DNA of 64,000 nucleotides from Przewalskia tangutica (GCA_029844215.1 CM056721.1:134507254-134571253), one strand, 5' to 3'; counted from the first letter of the stretch, positions 34,322 through 45,444 are shown. Numbers and translations: made by a program. Notes: generated by a model not told the origin, from the sequence alone.

Positions 34322-35279
34322 TGTTGGAAATATTTATTAAACGTGAAATAAAGTAAATCCTATTAATTATGAATCGAACAATTGGGGCCCCGCACATAGG
34401 AAACCTTGTTTCCACACACGTGCACACGTAGTGCCAAGGATCAAAATTTTCTTAATGGAAGAGATATTGATATGTATACGAATTGTTTGAGACGTAAGGT
34501 AATAGACGGTATTGGCCAAATGACGAATGATTTCACGTTGGTAAATGAAGGAAGAAGTGTATAATGTGTAAAGATGAAGTGAATCAGAAATCACCACGAA
34601 ACCGAGAAGGGTCGCGCCTCCACGTAGCGGTCGCGGCGAATCGACGTTCCAATTCGAAAGAACTCACCGAATTGAAGGCCGCGACGCCCCGGGCGGCCGC
34701 GACTCTAATTGACGTTCCAATTCCAGTGAGTTATCGAAGGCGCGCCTTCCTCCGGCGGCCGCGGCTCGATCGCTTTCAATCCGTTGGAGGTGAATTAAAA
34801 ACTGATTCTTGGGCTGACTTTGAAGTATTTACTCTCCATTATTTTGCTCATGTTCAGTCATTACTTGGCTGAATTGTAACTCCAAATTCAAGGCATTAAC
34901 ATGACATTCATGGTCATTACTTAGTCATTTGGATGGTCATCATCTACACACTATAAAATGAGACACATGGCTCATTTGGAAAAACACTTGACATCTTACA
35001 CTCAATAATTCTCTGAAATTGTCTTCATCTCTTGCAATCACAAACACTCATTTCTTCCAAAACAAACACCTGAGTTTCATTTGCTCATTTGTTTGATTGT
35101 TGTTTTATCTTGGGAGATAAGTTGTCATTACAACCGTTGAAAGGATATACGGGGCAATATTATCTTAATGATAGATCAAGAATTTGGTCGACTCAGCAAG
35201 CCCTCATACTTGATCATTTTCAGATTTCTAACAAATAGTTGTTGTTGTTATTTTCTCGTTCTACACATTACTACTCACA
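34322..35279 (+). repeat. 5' LTR of copia family 2 (copy E)
   Basis: It starts tgttggaaatatttatt and ends ttactactcaca, with the ends set by comparison with the complete copy F (53619-61355). It contains the GC-rich block at 34605-34770 (ggccgcgacg, cggccgcggc) and a TATA-like ctataaaatg near 34952. It is the only LTR of this copy. Confidence 0.82.
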
Positions 35280-35313
35280 AGCTTAAGATAATATTCGCTA
35301 TTTCAATAACAAC

Positions 35314-35630
35314 ATGACTGGACAAGATCAATTAAACACTGAAAATTCCACCGATGCTCAAGGCAATCCCACTACTCAAGGCACTAACGCTGCCTTCAAC
35401 TACACTGTTTTTGGCACTCCTAGTGTCACCATTGACCGTGACATCTCTAATGCCTTCCTAACTACTATTTTTGGCACGTCAAGTGCCACTGCCACAGGTT
35501 TTGGTACGTCAAGTGTCACTGCCTTTGGCACAACCAATGTCTCCACTGCTGCTCCGGGCACTTATAGTGCCTTTGCTCTTGCCCAAGACGTCAACAACAA
35601 CTACAATGCCTTTGCAACTGGTTGTGCTCA
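35314..35630 (+). pseudogene. copia family 2 gag start (copy E), truncated by fusion
   Basis: It begins MTGQDQLNTENSTDAQGN and shares the low-complexity FGTxxVSTAAPGTYSA segment with the gag of copy F. After NAFATG the similarity to copia family 2 stops, and the frame continues into a SIRE-type RNase H (GCAQLIWL, then a stop at 35644). The joint lies near 35610-35630. Confidence 0.8.
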
Positions 35631-35743
35631 ATTGATTTGGTTATGACATATGCTTGATGACTATGACATTTCTAATAACTCTATAATTTTGTACTGTGAT
35701 AATCTGAGTGCTATTAATATTTCCAAAAATCCTGTTCAGCATT
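35620..35743 (+). pseudogene. SIRE-like copia RNase H, left part (copy G)
   Basis: Translation reads CAQLIWL, stop, HMLDDYDISNNS, then YCDNLSAINISKNPVQH, a typical RNase H signature of SIRE/Maximus copia elements. It is split at PVQH by the Athila-like element and resumes at 41220. Confidence 0.85.
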
Positions 35744-37234
35744 TGATCGGTGTATTTTATATACACTTTTTGAGTCATTTTTAATTAGTATTTTACTCAT
35801 TTTATTTATGTTTAGTATAGTATTAGGGTCGTTTTCCTTTCTTTTGTGTCACAGCGGTCATAAATGGAGAAATGGCGAAAAGAAGATGAAATGAGCATAA
35901 ATGAGATGGAATTGCACACAAAAAGGGCCAAGAAATGAAGTCTAAGAAGTTCCGGAAATTATAGAGGAAATCAGACGAAGGCTGGACGAGAAAAAGACGA
36001 CGAAATGAGAATTCGCCAGAAAAATGTCACCGGCGCCATGGCTACCGGAAGTGAGCCGCGCGCCCAACGTGGTCGCTAAGTCCGAAGTTGATCTTCAGGC
36101 CGCGCCGACGCGGGAATTATGAAGTGCTGGCCGAATTTGACATGTTTTCAGAATCCTAAAGAGATAAATTTTCCTACCTAAAGGGATAACTTTTCCTACC
36201 TAAAGGGATAACTTTTCCTACCTTAAAACCCTTACCTAAAAGGATTCTAATAACTTTTCCTACCTACAAAATCCCTAACCCTTCACCAAAAGGATTCTTT
36301 GGCTATAAATATTCTACATCATTAGAAGAATTATTCATTCTCCATCCCACCATTCACCATTCTACATCCATCCTTCCACCAATCCATCTTGTAAATATTC
36401 CACAACACAACCTCGACGCTTGGCTCGAGACTCATACTTAGTAATTTTCTTTCTTTTTTTCTTTATTTCGGTTTTGTATGATGAGCAATACGGGATTAGT
36501 TCTTGTCATGTCAATGGCTAGAACTAATTCCTCATAAGGCTTTCCATGTGAATCTCTAGAAACTTATGTTATGATTTAATGCACGCTTATGGTTATTCTT
36601 CTTCATTGAGATCTATCCAATATTTGAGTTGAATTCTTGGTAATTAATTGACAACTAATTATCACTATATGATTTCTAATCGATTAGAAAGGGATGGATT
36701 GTGAATATCTTGTAAGTTGGGTAGACATTCTTGGATTGGGGATGAAAATACCTCAATTATTTATGTAGCGTTGATGAGGCTTAACAACCCTAATTTTGCG
36801 CATTGTGCGATACCAACTAGGTTTTGTTCTTAATCCTCCTATAGAGTTATCCTTATCACGAAAGGTAAGGCGCGATCATCGGGTTGAGTGTTTATATAAC
36901 CTAACGGAGTATAAAACGATTTCGTAAACCTGCTTTCTCCAAAAGAAGAATACCATAAGTTAATGCATTAGTAAGTAGCATAAGCGGATAGTAAGGATAC
37001 ATGGAAGCCCTATTCTCATCACACCTGAAGTAAATCTTTATAGTTAGATAGCTTTCATAATTCTTAGTTATAAACAACCAATCATTTATCAATTCACCAA
37101 ATAGATACTAGAAAATAGATAGTTGGTACTTGAACCCTAATCCTAGAGGACGATATTCGGTCTTATCAAGACTATACTACTTGTCACGATAACATGCACT
37201 TGCGTTTAAAGTGTGTGCATCTTACCGCGCATCA
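35744..37234 (+). repeat. 5' LTR of Athila-like element D
   Basis: It begins tgatcggtgtattttata and ends cttaccgcgcatca. It holds a GC-rich block (36030-36115) and a tandem repeat at 36165-36232. A TATA-like ctataaatattc at 36304-36315 lies downstream of these. Confidence 0.92.
36165..36232 (+). repeat. 22-bp tandem repeat in LTR D (x3)
   Basis: Three successive copies of aaagggataacttttcctacct (the first with ga and aaat variants) lie in U3 upstream of the TATA-like box. The same array is present in the 3' LTR near 40138-40205, so it predates insertion. Confidence 0.8.
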
Positions 37235-37432
37235 AGTTTTTGGCGCCGTTGCCGGGGATTAGGCATAGTTCAATATCAAATTTATCTATTTTTAATTTCT
37301 AATTTGGTTTTAATTTTTGTTTCTTTAAATTATTTATTTTATTTTCTTTAAAAAAAAAAAACAAGTGTGCCGTGATTCGTTGTTGGTTTTGATTCATCTC
37401 AGGGATCCTTAAGACATGGATTTCATCACAAT

Positions 37433-37699
37433 ATGATCGAGCTCCAACCATGTATAAGAGAGGGAAGAATTACGAAGCTATACTCGGGCCTCACGAGGTA
37501 CCAAAATCAGTTCATAGACGAAACGAGAATAGCCATGAAGAAGTTGGAAACACAAATAGCAGAGCTCGCGATCATATTCAACAGCGAAACACAAGAAGAG
37601 CAATCTGCACCTGGGGTAGACAATAAAGAAACACAATGTCAGGCAATTGACCTGAAGGATGCCGAATCAGGGGAGATAGAGAGTTCGCAGCAAGAATAG
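37433..37699 (+). CDS. short gag-like ORF of element D
   Basis: This 88-codon frame starts MIELQPCIREGRITKLYSGL and includes RIAMKKLETQIAELA, a short coiled-coil-like stretch. That stretch resembles the end of Athila gag proteins (KNLETQIGQLA-like). It has no zinc knuckle or catalytic motif. It is probably the relic of a gag fused to non-coding filler. Whether it is translated is unknown. Confidence 0.45.
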   Translation: MIELQPCIREGRITKLYSGLTRYQNQFIDETRIAMKKLETQIAELAIIFNSETQEEQSAPGVDNKETQCQAIDLKDAESGEIESSQQE

Positions 37700-37939
37700 C
37701 GGCCGCCATGAAAGCGTGGTCGCGAGCCAAGATTCGAGACAGAGTGGCCGCGCCGTAACCCGTAAATCGAGGTGATTTTGAACAAATAACATCAAATTGA
37801 GTTCGAACCACACCCAACTATTGAGGAATCGTGAAATAGTTGGTGTAGAAGGAAAAGATTGCAGATCCAATTATTTACCTTCGATTCTATGGAAATTCTT
37901 TTCGCACCTATTACGTAAGAAACACCACTAGCTATCACG

Positions 37940-38182
37940 GTGATTCCCATTAGGAAGCCCATACCATCAATGGTACCCCTAGAGTTGAGAGATGTAGAGA
38001 AGTTCACTGATTCCTACATTATAAAGCATAAAACAAGCCTACTGGGGATAATTGGATATGTAAGGCTCTTGTTTGAACAAACGGTCGTAGGGAAATTGAG
38101 ACCTACAACAATAACTCGCGGATTGCAAGCGGTTCGCAGAAGGATCCAATGGGCACTCGAAAGGTTAATTGCGTCCCGCTAA
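37940..38182 (+). CDS. second short ORF of element D, unknown
   Basis: This is an 80-codon frame beginning MIPIRKPIPSMVPLELRDVE, with a basic C-terminus (RGLQAVRRRIQWALERLI). I do not recognise it. It may be a pol or gag remnant of an Athila-like partner, or chance. It is flanked by GC-rich modules on both sides. Confidence 0.3.
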   Translation: MIPIRKPIPSMVPLELRDVEKFTDSYIIKHKTSLLGIIGYVRLLFEQTVVGKLRPTTITRGLQAVRRRIQWALERLIASR

Positions 38183-39711
38183 AAGACGTTAAAGACAACA
38201 TTTGTTGGGAGGCAACCCAATATTTTTAATTATGTTATTTTAATTTCTCTTTATTTTATTTTATTTTATTTTGTCTTGAAACCTCACGGTCTGGGTTCTT
38301 GTTTTGTGTTGTTGGATGACAGTGGATGAAAGCTAAAATCGAGGAAAAGGAGCAAAACGCTGAAAAAGGAAAAGAAGGCCGTACATGCGCTAATCGTGGT
38401 CGCGCGCCAGAATCTCGTAAGAGCCACAAGATTAGCAGTGGCCGCGCCGAATCTCGTGCCGCGCTACGAACTTCGTAGAGCCATATTTCCGTGCAAATTC
38501 CGTAATTTTTCCTCCTGCACTCCGTTATGACCGTGGTCAGGTCGCAAGTTGTCCTTTTTCTTTTATTTTCTTTGAGTCTTGCACACATTGGGGACAATGT
38601 GTGATTTAAGTTTGGGGAGATGTTTTATTGTTTTTGAGTCGTGTTGAATTGTTTTGTGTATTTTTGAGTCATTTTTTGAGTCATATTTTTTTAGATCACG
38701 ACGCTGTAGTTACTTGAATTGCCTAGTGAAGTAAGGTTGAATAATGTAATGGAATTAGAAGCAACCATCTAAACACTTAGGTTAGATATGCCAAAACTCA
38801 TGAAATCCTCATCGAGATTCGCTTGATTTGTGCATTATTAAAAGATTAAAACCTATGTGTTATGATTGCTTGCTATTTAAGGCGAAATCGTTAGGATATG
38901 CATGTTAGGGAGATGACTCAGGCATTTCTTTGTTAGCCAATTCTTACCACGCTTTTCTATCCCTGACTTTAAAAATATCCATAGTCAGCCCCATTGAGCC
39001 TAAAAACATGAAACTTTTTCTTTGACACCATATATTCCGACAATTGTGCCATAAGTAAAAATGTGAAATAGTTGGAATAAATTGTGTTAAAAAAAAAAAA
39101 AGACAAAAAGAGTGAATGGGCTTGTTGCACCCCAATAAAAAAGTAATAAGAAAGAGGCAAAAGCCTAAGTTTGGGGGTGCTTGTTATTATGATACTCTTC
39201 ATTCTCCCAAAATAAAAGAGGGAAAAAGATAGAATTGAAGTGTAGAAAAGAAAAGAACAAAAAGAAAAGGGAAATACTGAAAAGCTAAAGAGCTTATGGT
39301 ACACAAAAATGAGCCTAAATGCCTATTTTTACCAACCCCTACCTAAGCCTACATTACAACCCTTAAAGTCCTGAAGATCTCTTTTATGCATATCCAGGAT
39401 TAGTGGAGAATAGCAAGTAAGCATGCCATAGGATTTTTGAATTTATATGCATGATTTAGTATATTGACTTCCATTAAGCATGATAAAAATGAGTTTGCGA
39501 AATATCTAGCTTAATGTGTTTAGAATGCTGAAATTTCATGCTATATGTTCCTGCATATTATTCTACTAATCTTCATGTTTTTCTAAGTAGCGCCAAATGC
39601 AGCAAAGTGATCAATGTCATTGAGTCTTTTATTTTTTCGTTTTCCTTGAGTCTGTATTTCTTTCTTTTGATCTTTGCTCGAGGGCGAGCAAAGGTTAAGT
39701 TTGGGGGTATT
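38183..39711 (+). other. Athila-type 3' untranslated region of element D
   Basis: The phrase acattggggacaatgt followed by gtttggggag near 38585-38620, and the later repeats of aagtttgggggtg (39169-39180) and aagtttgggggtat (39698-39711), are characteristic of the long 3' untranslated part of Athila elements. Several decayed polypurine-like tracts precede the final one next to the LTR. There is no open frame of note. Confidence 0.65.
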
Positions 39712-41214
39712 TGATCGGTGTATTTTATATACACTTTTGAGTCATTTTTAATTAGTATTTTACTCATTTTATTTATGTTTAGTATAGTATTAGGGTCGTT
39801 TTCCTTTCTTTTGTGTCACAGCGGTCATAAATGGAGAAATGGCGAAAAGAAGATGAAATGAGCATAAATGAGATGAAATTGCACACAAAAAGGGCCAAGA
39901 AATGAAGTCTAAGAAGTTCCGGGAATTATAGAGGAAATCAGACGAAGGCCGGACGAGAAAAAGACGACGAAACGAGAATTCGCCAGAAAAATGTCACCGG
40001 CCATGGCTACCGAATGAGCCGCGCGCCAACGTGTCGCTAAGTCCGAAAGTTCTTGATCTTCAGCATGGCCTGATCTGCGCGCATGGCCGACGCGGGAATT
40101 ATGAAGTGCTGGCCGAATTTGACATGTTTTCAAAATCCTAAAGGGATAAATTTTCCTACCTAAAGGGATAACTTTTCCTACCTAAAGGGATAACTTTTCC
40201 TACCTTAATACCCTTACCTAAAAGGATTCTAATAACTTTTCCTACCTACAAAATCCCTAACCCTTCACCAAAAGGATTCTTTGGCTATAAATACTCTACA
40301 TCATTAGAAGAATTATTCATTCTCCATCCCACCATTCACCATTCTACATCCATCCTTCCACCAATCCATCTTGTAAATATTCCACAACACAACCCTCGAC
40401 GCTTGGCGAGACTCATTCTTAGTAATTTTCTTTCTTTTTTTTCTTTATTTCAGTTTTGTATGATGACGAATACGGGATTAGTTCTCATGTCAATGGCTAG
40501 GAACTAATTCCTCTATAGGCTTTCCATGTTGAATCTCTAGAAACTTATGTTATGATTTAACGACGCTTATGGTTATTCTTCTTCTTGAGATCTATCCAAT
40601 ATTTGAGTTGAATTCTTGTAATTAATTGACAACTAATTATCACTATATGATTTCTAATCGATTAGAAGGGGGATTGTGAATACTTTGTAAGTTGGGTAGA
40701 CATTCTTGGATTGGGGATGAAAATACCTCAATTATTTATGTAGCGTTGATGAGGCTTAACAACCCTAATTTTGCGCATTGTGCGTGACTGGCCAACTAGG
40801 TTTTGTTCTTAATCCTCCTATAGAGTTATCCTTATCAGAAAGGTAGGTAAGGCGCGACATCGGGTTGAGTGTTTATATAACCTAACGAGTATAAAACGAT
40901 TTCGTAAACCTGCTTTCTCCAAAAGAAGAATACCATAAGTTAATGCATTAGTAAGTAGCATAAGCGGATAGTAAGGATACATGGAAGCCCTATTCTCATC
41001 ACACCTGAAGTAAATCTTTATATTTAGATAACTTTCATAATTCTTAGTTATAAACAACCAATCATTTATCAATTCACCAAATAGATACTAGAAAATAGAT
41101 AGTTGGTACTTGAACCCTAATCCTAGAGGACGATATTCAGTCTTATCAAGACTATACTACTTGTCACGATAACGTGCACTTGCGTTTAAAGTGTGTGCAT
41201 CTTACCACGCATCA
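39712..41214 (+). repeat. 3' LTR of Athila-like element D
   Basis: It begins tgatcggtgtattttata and ends cttaccacgcatca, immediately before gcatt. It differs from the 5' LTR by scattered single-base indels concentrated in the GC-rich block (40000-40105). Confidence 0.92.
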
Positions 41215-41219
41215 GCATT

Positions 41220-41400
41220 CACGTACAAAACACATTGACATAAGACATCATTTTTAAGATACTTAGTGGAAAATAGCTAGTTCAAATCAAACATGTTGAT
41301 ACTCTTTCTTAACTAGCTTATATTTTTACCAAATCTTTAGATCATGAGAGATTTTCTAGCTTGAAAAAATCTCTTGGTCTCTGTTTTCTCTGAAAATAAG
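41220..41400 (+). pseudogene. SIRE-like copia RNase H, right part (copy G)
   Basis: The frame that stopped at PVQH (35743) resumes as SRTKHIDIRHHFLRYLVENS, then decays; DHERFSSLKKSLGLCFL-like residues near 41340-41395 mark the end of pol. This joins copy G across the Athila-like insertion. Confidence 0.85.
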
Positions 41401-42153
41401 ACAGGCAAGGTAGATGTTGTCCTAAATGTTGACCTAACATTTTGGGTAACGTTTACTGCTTGAGTCAATGTGCAGGATATGTGTTGTAAGTAATGTTGCA
41501 CTATTTTTCAAAAGAATCAAACTTGACCTCACAAGGATAAGGTTTAAATGTGATACCGTTCTCTGCGATGATGTATATCATAAAAATGGAGTATCATAAG
41601 AAGGCGGAGCCTCAACTAAAGATTTGGTTTTATACAAAAAGAGCAAAGCTCTAAAGTTGGTACTGTTCCTATTCTATAGGAGTACCATGTACTTCAAGAA
41701 GGTTGAAAATTCCTTAATATTTATTTTTTATCCATATATGTTCAACTAAGTTGATTAGGGACAATGGTAAAATATCACATTTGTCCTGCGATCAGTCTCA
41801 TAGGGAACATATACGGAAAATTATTTGCCAAATCAGAAAATCCTTGAAGTCTCTAAATGTTTGTTGAACTTTGAAATGTTGCCAACATTACTCACAACAT
41901 CGTATTCCAGTACGTTGGTCGATCTTGTTTTTCTTATTTCTTTTCTGGGTTTTGGTATGTAACACGTCTCTTTGTATAACGAAAATCCAATAATCTGGAG
42001 GACCGTTTCTTTTTAATTTTTAAAAGATGTCTTGTGCCATATAAAATCTTTTGTTTTGGGTACGTGAAGAGTTCAAATATTTTCCACTACCTAAATTTAA
42101 GAAAAAGAGTTTGAATGTAAAGTAATGTTTGCCATGATGAAAATCCCCATTTT
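41401..42153 (+). other. pol-to-ORF spacer of SIRE-like copy G
   Basis: No gene is seen. Several copies of the word gatgttg / caacat occur (41413-41450, 41485-41500, 41876-41900), as in the rest of the element. Confidence 0.5.
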
Positions 42154-42753
42154 TTGTTTCAGCATTGTCACATCAGCCGCAAGTCGAACCAACAAATGGA
42201 AGTCCAAACATCACCATCAATTTTTCAAACCCAAAACGTCTCCAACACACCACATTCATCAAAACCCTCTCCCATGTCCATATCCCCCAAATCGTTTAAA
42301 TTTTCAAAATCAAAATATTACTCTCCAATGCTAACAAGCTCACCAAATAGCAACAAAATGTATAAACATTATAAAGCCATCAATGAACTAAAGCCTGTTG
42401 AGGATGACACAAATTTAGCACTGATTTTTCTGGGTTCTGACGAACCCTTAAATGTGTGTTACCCTGGAGATTCGAAGAACCCAATAAATGTTGATACAAC
42501 ATCTGATTTTACAAACCTTGCGTCAAGAGGATCACAGTCAACAATGCCAACGAGAAGGTCGAAAAGGGTTATTGAAAGCAGATTCGGTGAAGAGCAAACT
42601 GCCAAAAGGACCAGGGCAGAGTCGACTTCCCCTGTTAAAGAATTGACTTTCCCTATTGAGTCCCCCACCACCAGCACTAATTCTGACTTCAATCTACCCA
42701 GAAGTCTGACATCGTCAGCAACCACTCCAACCGTAGCCGAGAAGAAGGGATAA
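42154..42753 (+). CDS. env-position ORF, N-terminal part (copy G), unknown
   Basis: This is a 199-codon open frame between the copia pol and the 3' LTR. The first third is rich in Ser, Pro, Lys and Gln. The middle has INELKPVEDDTNLALIFLGS. Near residue 130 lies the basic cluster TRRSKRVIESRFGEEQTAKR, a plausible nuclear localisation signal. No signal peptide, membrane segment or retroviral envelope feature is seen. It is followed after a stop by further related coding sequence (42754-43948), so it was probably the N-terminal part of a longer protein. Confidence 0.5.
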   Translation: MFQHCHISRKSNQQMEVQTSPSIFQTQNVSNTPHSSKPSPMSISPKSFKFSKSKYYSPMLTSSPNSNKMYKHYKAINELKPVEDDTNLALIFLGSDEPLNVCYPGDSKNPINVDTTSDFTNLASRGSQSTMPTRRSKRVIESRFGEEQTAKRTRAESTSPVKELTFPIESPTTSTNSDFNLPRSLTSSATTPTVAEKKG

Positions 42754-43948
42754 GAGGAAATGTCTGACGACATTCTTCTAAGGAACTACATGCCAAAGAG
42801 AGTGCGAAGAACATACTGGAACTTCGGTTCAAATGTTGCCTCAACATCGAAGGCAACAGAGAGGAAATAAGACACTGATCCTGACTATGTTGCCCCAACA
42901 TCTGAGGCAACATCGGAAGCCACACCACCAGAACAGGAAAAACCAGAATCCGAATCGGATTCTGAGGTAATGCCTTACTCTCTTTTGTCCACAGTCAAAC
43001 ATGCTCAAATAGATGAAGCTGGTTTAAGAATAGAGGCATTAGATGAGAAAAATTAATTGATTAGTCGTCATTTTCAGAATATGGCTTAATTGAATTTCTA
43101 AGTAGTCGTAGGGTTCTGAGCTCTGTAACTGGAAAAAGTCCTTACTGTGAAAAGGTTGTTAGGGTATTCTATGCTAATATGACACACCTTGTAAGGGACA
43201 CAACCTCAAAAAAAATTGGGAGAGTGTACCTTTACAACAAGGTGTATGAATTTAACTCTAACATCAGAAACACCACACTAGGGATCTTTCATGTTGTTAG
43301 AACCCCAGAAGCTACTCCCACTACTGAAGAACTAAATGAGATGATCAAATATCTCACTGGAAATTTGATCACCACTTGGGCTCGCGATCAAAGGTCGAGG
43401 CTCACAACACCGCTTTGCGACTCGTATAAATTGCCATATATACCGATTACCTCTTTAAATGAAATTGTTACTCACCCCAAGCAACCCTACTGTATAAGGT
43501 AGGAAGAAATCACAGAGTTGATCTTGGAATACTGATTTTCAACCATATCACAAATTTGGCTGAAAGACAATCTAACTCTGCTCTTCCATACCCCTCTCTC
43601 ATTTTTCAAATACTGCTGAACCAAAGCTTCAAGACTCCGAAAGGAGAAAGACTGAGTAAACCCCTAGATGTTTATCCAGTACAAAGAGCAGTAGTAAATA
43701 GCAGGGACAAAGTCATAGACTTGCCCTGGAAGAAAGAAAATTGGGACACCAAAACATCGCAGCATGTTGCCACTGAACCAACACAGGATGTTACAAACAT
43801 TCCTTGCAACATCGAGTGTACTGTCCCTGTGTCCAAGGATTGGCTAAGGAAGCACATTGCTGAGCTTGATCGACAAATTCTGGAGCTTGTGCGTGCAAAA
43901 AGCTACTATGAGGACATGTTTTCTTCACAAAAAGGGGGAAAGAGATGA
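42754..43948 (+). pseudogene. env-position ORF, C-terminal part (copy G), broken
   Basis: Pieces align with minus-strand copy I. SEYGLIEFLSSRRVLSSV with VYLYNKVYEFNS lies at about 43070-43260, in a frame that ends with a stop at 43502. ALPYPSLIFQILLNQ with SRDKVIDLPW lies in 43556-43948. The protein ends with a short coiled-coil-like segment (IAELDRQILELVRAKS) and SSQKGGKR. The conservation of these pieces in two diverged copies shows it was a selected protein of the element. It resembles the poorly understood proteins annotated as putative plant transposon protein in Solanaceae; that match is from memory. Confidence 0.6.
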
Positions 43949-44457
43949 TGCAGTTCCTGCTGAGGGAAGGAGTAAACAGAAAGGGAGAGATGGTGCAGAG
44001 TCAAGCAAGCAGGGGGAGGAAAGATGAAGATGAAAATGACGATGGTGGTGATACAGTGTGCTGTATATTGATGCTGCCTGTTCGTTACTATGTAAAACAA
44101 TCATTTTGTTAATGGTTTGGTTTAACTGACATTTGGATACTATCTAATTTTTTGGTTTTGTAATAAGTTTTAGGATATTTTTTGGTTAATGCTAATGCTA
44201 TATCTGGATACATGTTATGGTATGGTATGAATATTTACTGCACATCTGCTGTAAGTAATGAGTAACAGAACGTAACACCTAACTAATCAAATCATCGATT
44301 GATACGACTTTGCTTGAAATCTGTAACTGCAGGTTAAGGGGGAGCATGACACTGATATTACTGTTTCTTAGATTATCGAAGACTACATCAAGAATCAGTA
44401 TCCTAGTCATTTTAGCATCGTATGGAGTTTTGTGAAGAAAGACAAAAAGGGGGAGAT

Positions 44458-45304
44458 TGTTGATGTTAGATAGGATGTTGTGACAACATCTGCAAAAGCT
44501 CAGGACAACACCTTCAGGATGTTACCTGCGATGTTGTGACAACATTCCTGACAACATCTCTGTACTAGTTTTGCCTATTCTTCCGGCCTAAGCAATTGAT
44601 GTTACTGCGAGTAAAAATGACCTAGGCAAGCTTACTAGATTGTTGTGTTTAAAACGTGGTGAAATACAAAGTCAAAGCGTGAAGAGAAAGCAGCGAATGA
44701 CCAGGTCCAGATCGTTGAGGATTTCCAGGAGCAAGACTCGGCCCAAACTGCTGCCATCTTTTGCTCAACCTCCGCAACCATCTGTGAGGATTTCAAGGGA
44801 AGTTCCACCCTATAAATAGAGGGAGAACTTCAGAGTATCGTTGATCCAGTCACTTCAGATAATTGAGAAGAAGAATTTTCAAGAGAGCTCTCGGACTTTA
44901 CCTTAGGAAACTGGATCCATATTTTAGCCTAAAGTTGTTTTAACAACATCTTGTCCCACATTACAAGTGCTATCTTTATTCTAGATTAAGCTTAGTATTC
45001 AAGCAATTGTAATGGAGATGTCTTTTATCTTTTACTCCTAAATGGGCGTCCAAATTGGCGACTTCATTTTGTTTGTAATTTCTTTTTCAGTTGTAACGCT
45101 CAATTTGTGAAAAGAAATTCTTTGTAATTGTATATAATATATACAATTCTTTTGGTCACCGACCATCAAGGGATATATTTATATATACCCTTGAAAATAT
45201 AAACCTTGTGTCTCTTTACTTTTTCCGCTGCACATACTCTACAAGGTTTATTCTGTTTTAATTGCAATGTTGCCTAAGATGTTGACCCAACATTGATGGC
45301 AACA
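44458..45304 (+). repeat. 3' LTR of SIRE-like copy G
   Basis: The purine tract aaaaagggggagat directly precedes tgttgatgttagatagg. The LTR holds two perfect palindromes of the form atgttgt-g-acaacat (44474-44490, 44530-44545), a TATA-like ctataaatagagggag at 44812, and a 3' part homologous to copy I. The end near 45304 is set by loss of similarity and is approximate. Confidence 0.75.
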
Positions 45305-45444
45305 TCCAGTGACTGTTTTTTTGTTGTTCTAGTTTGCGATTTTAATCTTACGTTTTACTAATCCGTAGCCCACGGGACCCAACAGTATCAATTCAATTTT
45401 GCTTGTGACAATGTACAAAATATCCTGTCTTATACAGAATATTT

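Larger units (their letters stand above)
35744..41214 (+). mobile_element. Non-autonomous Athila-like LTR element (copy D, TSD gcatt)
   Basis: LTRs are 35744-37234 (1491 bp) and 39712-41214 (1503 bp). The duplication gcatt is at 35739-35743 and 41215-41219. The primer site directly after the 5' LTR, tggcgccgttgccgggga (37241-37258), is complementary to the 3' end of tRNA-Asp, as in Athila/Ty3-gypsy elements. The purine-rich tttgggggtat precedes the 3' LTR. The internal region is only 2.48 kb and has no protease, RT, RNase H or integrase, so the element depends on a partner. It sits inside the RNase H of a SIRE-like copia. High LTR similarity indicates a recent insertion. Confidence 0.92.

Noticed and set aside
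34564..34872. 102-codon frame rich in Arg and Ala
   Set aside because: It lies in the GC-rich block of a copia LTR; the composition explains the lack of stops.
38256..38597. 113-codon minus-strand frame
   Set aside because: It covers a GC-rich module and the untranslated region of the Athila-like element and has no recognisable motif.
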